DNA of 64,000 nt from Lytechinus pictus (lineage: Eukaryota > Echinodermata > Echinoidea > Temnopleuroida > Toxopneustidae): assembly GCF_037042905.1 (NCBI RefSeq), contig NC_087261.1, positions 14,148,217 through 14,212,216 on the forward strand, given 5' to 3'. A program made the translations under genes and the position numbers. Positions 57,941-64,000 of the stretch are shown one piece after another (position 1 is the first letter of the stretch; each line of letters begins with the position of its first letter). Below the pieces are notes generated by a model. The model was given only the letters and a program-made list of their open reading frames with translations. It was not told where the DNA came from and did no database searches.

Positions 57941-58166
57941 TCAAATAAAGTCATACATATGCTGATCTCCCTGGTTCTGTATTTGATTGGCATACTGACA
58001 CTGCGTAGCAACTGATCCGTTCTCATACACATTTCCTAGGGCCACTCCCATGGAACCAGTTCGTAAAGTTTCGTAGGGGGATGATGGTGAGGCGGTTGGC
58101 ACCAAGTCCATGTAGGGATCATCGAGTTGCTTTGTATTATATCCATGCAGAGTCTCCACGGGATAT
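57941..58166 (-). CDS. terminal exon, tyrosine-rich cytoplasmic tail of an unidentified protein
   Basis: The minus-strand frame is open from an acceptor-like CCCTATAG (58167) to TGA at 57941: 74 codons, with AATAAA about 8 nt beyond the stop. The translation is polar and carries spaced tyrosine motifs: GYNTK, PYMDLVPT, SPYETLR, VYENG, QYANQ and a final MYDFI. YxN motifs (YENG, YANQ) match the known Grb2 SH2-binding consensus, so a signalling-receptor tail is plausible; the family is not recognised. The acceptor sits at the edge of the 3.3-kb TIR element, whose T-rich end would supply its pyrimidine tract. Upstream exons are not identified with confidence, so the protein is partial. Confidence 0.5.
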
Positions 58167-58447
58167 CTATAGGGTCATTCTCAAAAAAATGTTACAATTC
58201 GCAAAAAACGTGTCTCGACTATCTTATGGCCGCTAGCTTCACAACCCTGAACATTTTCTACAAAAATATTATCAAGAAAATGACAATAATAGACTAGCTC
58301 CACAAAGCATATGCGACCAGTGACTAGTAAAGCTCTAATTTTATTTAAAAAGCCTTTTATTTTTGCTTTTTGTTAAAATCGACGCTGTCTCGGGTCAATT
58401 TTAGATTTTTCTATCATTCTCTTTCCTAAGTAGTCTGTATTTCTTAC

Positions 58448-58505
58448 CTACATTAATGTCTGGTGAGGGCAGCTTGGTGTAAACGTCCGACATACTGCGC
58501 TTTTC
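58448..58505 (-). CDS. possible small coding exon inside the TIR element
   Basis: A 58-nt minus-strand stretch lies between TACTAG and a consensus donor GTAAGA and is open in one frame (EKRSMSDVYTKLPSPDINV). It has a tyrosine motif like the downstream tail exon. It would end in phase 1, whereas the tail exon at 58166 needs phase 2, so the two cannot splice directly. It may be chance, or an exon of the same gene with one exon missed. Confidence 0.25.
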
Positions 58506-59259
58506 CTAGTATTTGATGATCCCTCAGTGATTAATTTCACTTTTAACTTTGTCCCAAATTTATTTTAACCTCCGTAACGAATACTGCCACAAGTTTTTTT
58601 TCCCATTCAAAGTGAATGGTATTATGTGATAATGTGTCTGCAAGTAGAGTGATATTCATTAATAAATAATTAATAGGGAATTATCATATGTGTTTCCTGT
58701 ATTACACAGAAATAAAGGACTATTCTTAAAAAATAAAATGTATGACTAAACAGCTTTAACATCCGTAACGCACCTTAAGAAAATATGCACTTTGGCAGTT
58801 CTGTTAAGGATTCAGTATTATATAGGATAAGACACACCTTTCATAATAAATACAATTTTCAAAGGTATGGCTGCTAAATAAGGACCACGTTGGACCATAA
58901 AGCATAAAGACATTAACTTCCGTAACGCATTAACTTCCGTAACATTTTTTCTTGAATATGCTACAAATTTGTGCTATACTGAATCACTCCGGATCATACA
59001 GATATAAATCATATAAGGTACCGTCCACCTATTTACCCATAAAAATGATAGCTATTCATCCTTGTCAAATTATTATTACAAACCTTAATTTTAACATCAC
59101 TTTAAAAAGAGGGTAAATTGCCAGCGAAAACAATTTCCCGAGAATTATATATGACATATAATGTTTTTAGAATTTTAAATAATTCATACTACAAATTTTG
59201 AATATTGGCATCTTCTTTAGAATTTAAAATTTCTAATTTCCTTTGCTATATATAGTACA

Positions 59260-59294
59260 TTAACTTCCGTAACAATTACTGTTACGGAAGTTAA
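59260..59294. repeat. 14-bp stem hairpin built from two inverted motif copies
   Basis: TTAACTTCCGTAAC, a 7-base loop AATTACT, then GTTACGGAAGTTAA: a perfect stem. It is the only inverted pair among the eight motif copies. Confidence 0.85.
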
Positions 59295-61696
59295 TACACT
59301 CTTTGCTGTAATTTGCTGAGATTGATAGCACGATTCTAGTTCCAGAACAGGTGACATGGCTTTGTCTAATGCTGTAGTCGGCAGAAATGGTGTAGAGAAA
59401 GGGAAGAAGGAGAAACAATTAAGCTTTCATGGAGAAGGAAGACAGAAAAACTGTTTGCAATGACTCATGATGAGGGTTAATGTATCACCGATCAAAAATG
59501 TGAGCGCAAAGCGCGAGCTAAAACTTGTGTATATAGTCTAACCTGAAAACTTTAAATTCTAACATTTTTTTGTAAAAATGATCAGGATGTTATCTGAATA
59601 AACTAATAATGCGAATTCAAAGTGCTAGCTGATTTTTTTTTCGTATTCTGACTGAAAGCTTGACATTCTAAACACTCTTTGTACCAATACAAGGATGGGT
59701 ATCTTAATTGATGCGACTGTAATTTTTTATATTTTGATCTGAAAACAATAATTTTTGGACGTTGTAATTTGAGAACAAGATATATATCCAATAAACAATT
59801 ATTGCAAAGGTAAAACGCGCTTTTTGAGGTTTAGTCCCCCAAACGGGACATTCTACTAACTTTGTAATCATAAAAAGGATGGGTGTCTTGTTAAGGAAAT
59901 GATGCGCAGCGGGTGCGAAGCTCGAGCTGAAAATATGTGTCATTCCAATATGAAAACCAGCCATTTTAAGCACGCTTTCAAATAAAGAGGATATAAATTG
60001 AATAAAAAATAATTTTATGCAATAGAATACAAAATAACAAGTGGGGATTACATGTATGTACACCATCAATCAACTCTTAATATTCATGAAGATATGCTTA
60101 GACTAAATTGTTTCACTAAAATAATGCAAATCTTTAAAATTGCATAACTTCATTATTCCTTGTTCGATTTTGATCATATTTGCAGTATTTTGTTTGTCTG
60201 CATATTATCTGTTCAGATAATATTTTCAGCCTGGATGACCCCTTTAATTCGCATGAAAAGTGCTGAAATAATCGATATAGGCCTAATGACATGAAAAGAT
60301 GGAAAGGGGGGTATTTCAAATACTCACGGTTTGTTGGAATTTATAAATGAAATACGTATTTCGATAAGCAAACATTTTGGCTATTCATTTTTTTAAATCA
60401 CGAACAGGATGCGTAATTGCGTATCTCAATGAAACAAAATAATGAAAAAAATCGCGATAAGATGATATAGATTCCACTAATAATTTATGTATTCGTGAAT
60501 TTTTAGCCTCTTGTTTCCTTCACCTTACTTTTTTACTATTCATTTCCCCATGTCCTTTTTTAAATGTTTTTTCCCTCTTTTCTATCTTTTTTGGTTATTG
60601 ACAAGCGGCAGGATTCCTCGTAACCCAGAGAACTCATCCTGGTTACGGGACTGCGATTGTTATATTTTGTTTATTGCCAGAAACTTTAAAGATGAATTGT
60701 AATTCTGTGGCCCGGTTATTCGGTTTTCTAATTCCAACTTTGAACAAGAACGAGAATAAAATTACAGTTTCCGTTTCCTGTTTTTCACATTTTTTAAGGG
60801 GGGGGTTGGCAAATTAAGCTATGTGTTCCACATTTATCTTTATTTATTAAAAAAAGGTTATACGAATACCTAAATATGGATTTTCCTAAGCTAACAAATG
60901 AATACTTCAATTTGTGACTTGATTTAACTTCCGTAACGCAGACTGACAAGGTTAAATGCCACTCGAGGATTTAATGGTTAACTATCTTTGGATTCCCAGC
61001 ATTGGTCATGCATTGCTAAGGATCTCAGGTTATGGATGAAAGTTATTTTAAGGTTGCCTCATTCAAATTATGAACATTAAACTGAACGAAAGATGTGCAA
61101 TGATTTTTTTATAGTAATTTTTGTTAAATGTTATTTGGTAAAATCCTGCTTCTGAAAAAGAATATTGAATTTTTTCTATCTTGCAAACACTTTGGCTTCA
61201 GTAAATAAAATTGTTGATACCACAGTAAATATAAATGGTGTGTTTTTCTATTTCAATCATTTCAAAAGTGATTTAATTGAGTAACATAAGTGAGCAATGC
61301 TATACGATTAACCTCCGTAACGTTGATATACAGTGCTTGAGTTAATCCGGTCATTACTTCAAATTGACGCAACAGCGACATGCCCCTTTTCTGTTGCCAC
61401 TTTCTCATACATGGTACTTTCACAATATGTGTCTTTCAACCCATTTTGTAGACTTCATTTTTACGATTTTTCCCCCCATCAATTGTAGCATTTTTCAGAG
61501 AATGACCCTATATTGATAGCAATGGAAAGTTGGCAACGAAAGTGGTAATACTTACTCAGTCAAAAAATGCTGCTAATTGTTAAAGATATCAATAATGATA
61601 ATTACACTTGCTTATATAATGCTCATCATTAACTTTATTAGAAGACTCCAAGCGTTCTACAATAACTTACCAAGCTTTATAGTACGCGCAATGCGT

Positions 61697-63815
61697 TTAA
61701 GGACGTTCCACAGTTAAAATGAAGTCCATGTCATTTTCACCAAATTTTTCAGAGAGTTACTTTGGTATCTATGCATTATGAAAATGCAAAAAATAATATA
61801 GGTTCATGTGCTTATTTTTTTATACGGGTCTTCAAAGTCGCCGTATTTGAATGATATGCAATCTTGCGCAATCAAGATAATTATGCCTCTCTTAGACCTC
61901 ACGAATTCACCAAATGAGTTTAAATCATCTTTACTCAGTGGATACCGCATCAAACTTCATCAAATTTTCAAGATATATAACAAAGTGTATACTAAAGTAA
62001 GAACAAGTCTTTTAATTGGTAAAGCTATATGCATTTGGAGTCAGCAGCGCCCTCATTTGGCAAGAATGGTGCAAAAACTCGGAAAAAACAAATCTTCAAA
62101 GACGTGAATCTACTCAAAAATTAAAAAAGTATTTTGTAAGCTGCACTTTTTTCAAAATCCATGTCATTTTCATCAAATTCGGCTAAATTGTAGAGGAATG
62201 TATATCAAAGGAGTAGGGAATTTAAAAATATGGGGTCCATGTGCTCGTTTTTTAACTATGAGTGTCCAAAGTGATGCGAGTTGGCATGAAAATCGCCCAA
62301 AATGCGCCCAAAACGTGCAAAAGTCTAATAATGCCGTCTAAAATACGAATGGTTCCGTAGTTTTGCCCCTAAACATTCAAAATCCATGTCATTTTCATCA
62401 TACTCTCCAGATTTGTAGAAAAATATATTCTAAAGACATTAAAATATAAAAAAATACGGGGTCCATGTGCTCGTTTTTAAACTATTGGTGTCCTAAGTGT
62501 GACAAGTTGGCTTGAAAATCGCCTAAAAAGCGCCGAAAACATGCAAAAGTCTCTTAAATACCCTCTAAGATGCAAATGGTTCCATATTTCGCTCCCAAAC
62601 ATTTAAAATCCATGTCATTTTCATCATACTCTCTAGATTTGTAGAGGAATATATTCTAAAGGCATTAGAATATTAAAAATATGGGGTCCATGTGCTCGTT
62701 TTTTAACTATTAGTGTCTAAACGGTTGCGAGTTGGCTTGAAACAGCCCCAAATGCGCCGAAAACAAGCAAAAGTCTCATAATACCGTCCGAAATGTCTAA
62801 AATACGAATGATTCCTTAGTGCTGCTCCCAAACATTCAAAATCCATGTCATTTTCATCATACTCTCTAGAATAGTAGAGAAATATATTCTGAAGAAGTTA
62901 AGACATTTAAACTATGGGGTCCATGTTCTCGTTTTTAAACTACCAGTGTCTAAACGGTTGCGAGTTGGCTTGAACAGCCCAAAAATGCGCCGAAAACAAA
63001 AGTCTGACAATACCGTCCAAAATGTCTAAAATACGAATGATTCCGTAGTTTTGCTCCCAAACATTCAAAATCCATGTCATTTTCATCATACTCTCTAGAT
63101 TTGTAGAGGAATATATTCTAAAGACGTTAGAATATTAAAAATATGGGGTCCATGTGCTCGTTTTTAAACTATCAGTGTCCAAAGAGTTGCGAGTTGGCTT
63201 GAAACAATCTATAATACGCATAAAACGGGCAAAAGTTTAATACCGTCCAAAATGTCTAAAATACGAATGGTTCCTTAGTCCTGCTCCCAAACATTCAAAA
63301 TCCATGTTATTTTCATCATACTCTCTAGATTAGTAGGGGAATATATTTTGAAGAAGTTAAGACATTTAAACTATGGGGTCCATGTGCTCGTTTTCAAATT
63401 ATCAGTGTCCAAAGTATTGCGAGTTGGCTTAAAAAAGCCCAAAGTGCGCCGAAAACAAGCAAAAGTCTGTTAATACCGTCTAAAATGCGAGTGGTTCCGT
63501 AGTCTAGCTCCCAAACATTGAAAATCCATGTCATTTTCATCATACTTTGCACATAGATACTTTAGCACCTGAATATTCCAAATATGCAAAAATTAATGCT
63601 TGATTTTTTGCTATAGAGCTTCAAACTTACCCAAAATGGATGATGTTCTTAAGAATTGTGCATCCAAAAGAATTTGGCATTTTTAGACCTCACGAGATCA
63701 CAACAATGAGTTTAAAGCCCTATTAGTCAGTCAAAATCCATGAAAATTTCATCAAATTTGCAATATGATTAATAATTGTATCCGTAAGATGGATAATCTA
63801 TCTATACACAACAAA
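61697..63815. repeat. tandem array of about seven 228-bp units, related to the 24.3-kb TTAA element
   Basis: The left edge TTAAGGACGTTCCACAGTTA equals the terminus of the 24294-25237 element. CCATGTCATTTTCATCA-type anchors recur at about 62157, 62379, 62609, 62839, 63069, 63300 and 63525 (spacing 222-231 bp), each followed by GGGGTCCATGTGCTCGTTTT and GCGAGTTGGCTTGAAA blocks. From 63540 on, the sequence matches the inverse of 25190-24950. The expected right terminus is not in the window. Confidence 0.85.
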
Positions 63816-64000
63816 AAAAGTAAGTCCCCCCTTAAACAAACATCAATAATTTCCGAACCAATGCGAGTTTTTAATATATTTTTACATGAGCGTGTAGGTA
63901 ATTTTATAAGCTATCCTCTGAGTAAATGTCATTGACGTATTTTACGTCATGCTTCAGTGAGCACCATCAAAAGGCAAAAATGTCACTTTTCAAAAGTCAC
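63816..64000. other. unassigned window end
   Basis: AT-rich; includes a TGACGTATTTTACGTCA near-palindrome at about 63932. No gene recognised. Confidence 0.4.

Larger units (their letters stand above)
58170..61510. mobile_element. 3.3-kb TIR element with eight TTAACTTCCGTAACG motifs
   Basis: TAGGGTCATTCTC, then AAAAAAATGTTACAATT, at the left is mirrored by AATTGTAGCATTTTTCAGAG, then AATGACCCTA, at the right. TA occurs on both sides. No transposase was found. Eight near-identical 15-mers TTAAC(T/C/A)TCCGTAACG lie at 58565, 58756, 58913, 58930, 59260, 59281 (inverted), 60924 and 61308. Their flanks are far less similar to each other than the motif. GCGCAAAGCGCGAGC-type repeats occur at 59503 and 59890. 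The single-element reading rests on the end match and the TA flanks. Confidence 0.6.

Noticed and set aside
61697-63815. CRISPR-like array
   Set aside because: Units of about 228 bp without short repeats and unique spacers, in an animal genome; this is a satellite-like tandem array.

Overview
The window is nuclear DNA of an animal. Genes are split by GT-AG introns, the DNA is AT-rich and non-coding, and there are tRNA-derived SINEs, many miniature inverted-repeat elements (MITEs), LINE fragments and two kinds of tyrosine-recombinase retroelement. No prokaryotic operon, rRNA or CRISPR array was seen. The mix of Ngaro and DIRS1 elements, the SINE types and the recurrent short foldbacks suggests a marine invertebrate deuterostome, most likely an echinoderm such as a sea urchin. 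That placement is inference from repeat content, not from a marker gene.

Layout. 1-13 kb: sparse DNA with minus-strand exons of a secreted or surface protein. These are a signal-peptide first exon (12846-12909) and a sushi/CCP exon (3499-3696) of matching phase, amid nested MITEs and SINEs. A weak housekeeping-type promoter candidate lies at 2.6-3.1 kb. 14-23 kb: a dispersed repeat array interrupted by a badly decayed DIRS1-type element (15.4-19.7 kb), then a decayed LINE on the minus strand (21.7-22.6 kb). 23-26 kb: a run of foldback and TIR elements.

26.1-31.7 kb and 45.3-52.0 kb are two copies of a segmental duplication. Each carries a complete four-exon, minus-strand short-chain dehydrogenase gene resembling retinol dehydrogenase 8 / 17-beta-HSD1 (291 and 287 aa). 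Comparing the copies gives filled and empty sites for several mobile insertions. Between the copies lie a nest of three LINE fragments (33.2-36.7 kb) and a nearly intact Ngaro-type retrotransposon (37342-44382). The Ngaro has split direct repeats in the order A1, genes, B1, A2, B2, a gag-like ORF, a reverse transcriptase/RNase H ORF, and a tyrosine recombinase broken by one frameshift at an A7 run.

52-64 kb: stacked TA-flanked foldbacks; two TIR elements; a terminal exon for a tyrosine-rich cytoplasmic tail (57941-58166, minus) that abuts a 3.3 kb TIR element (58170-61510) with eight copies of a 15-bp motif TTAACTTCCGTAACG; and a roughly 228-bp tandem array (61.7-63.8 kb) related to a TTAA-bounded element at 24.3 kb.

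Only the two dehydrogenase genes look like complete cellular genes. The CCP gene and the tail gene are partial. Everything else identifiable is mobile or repetitive.
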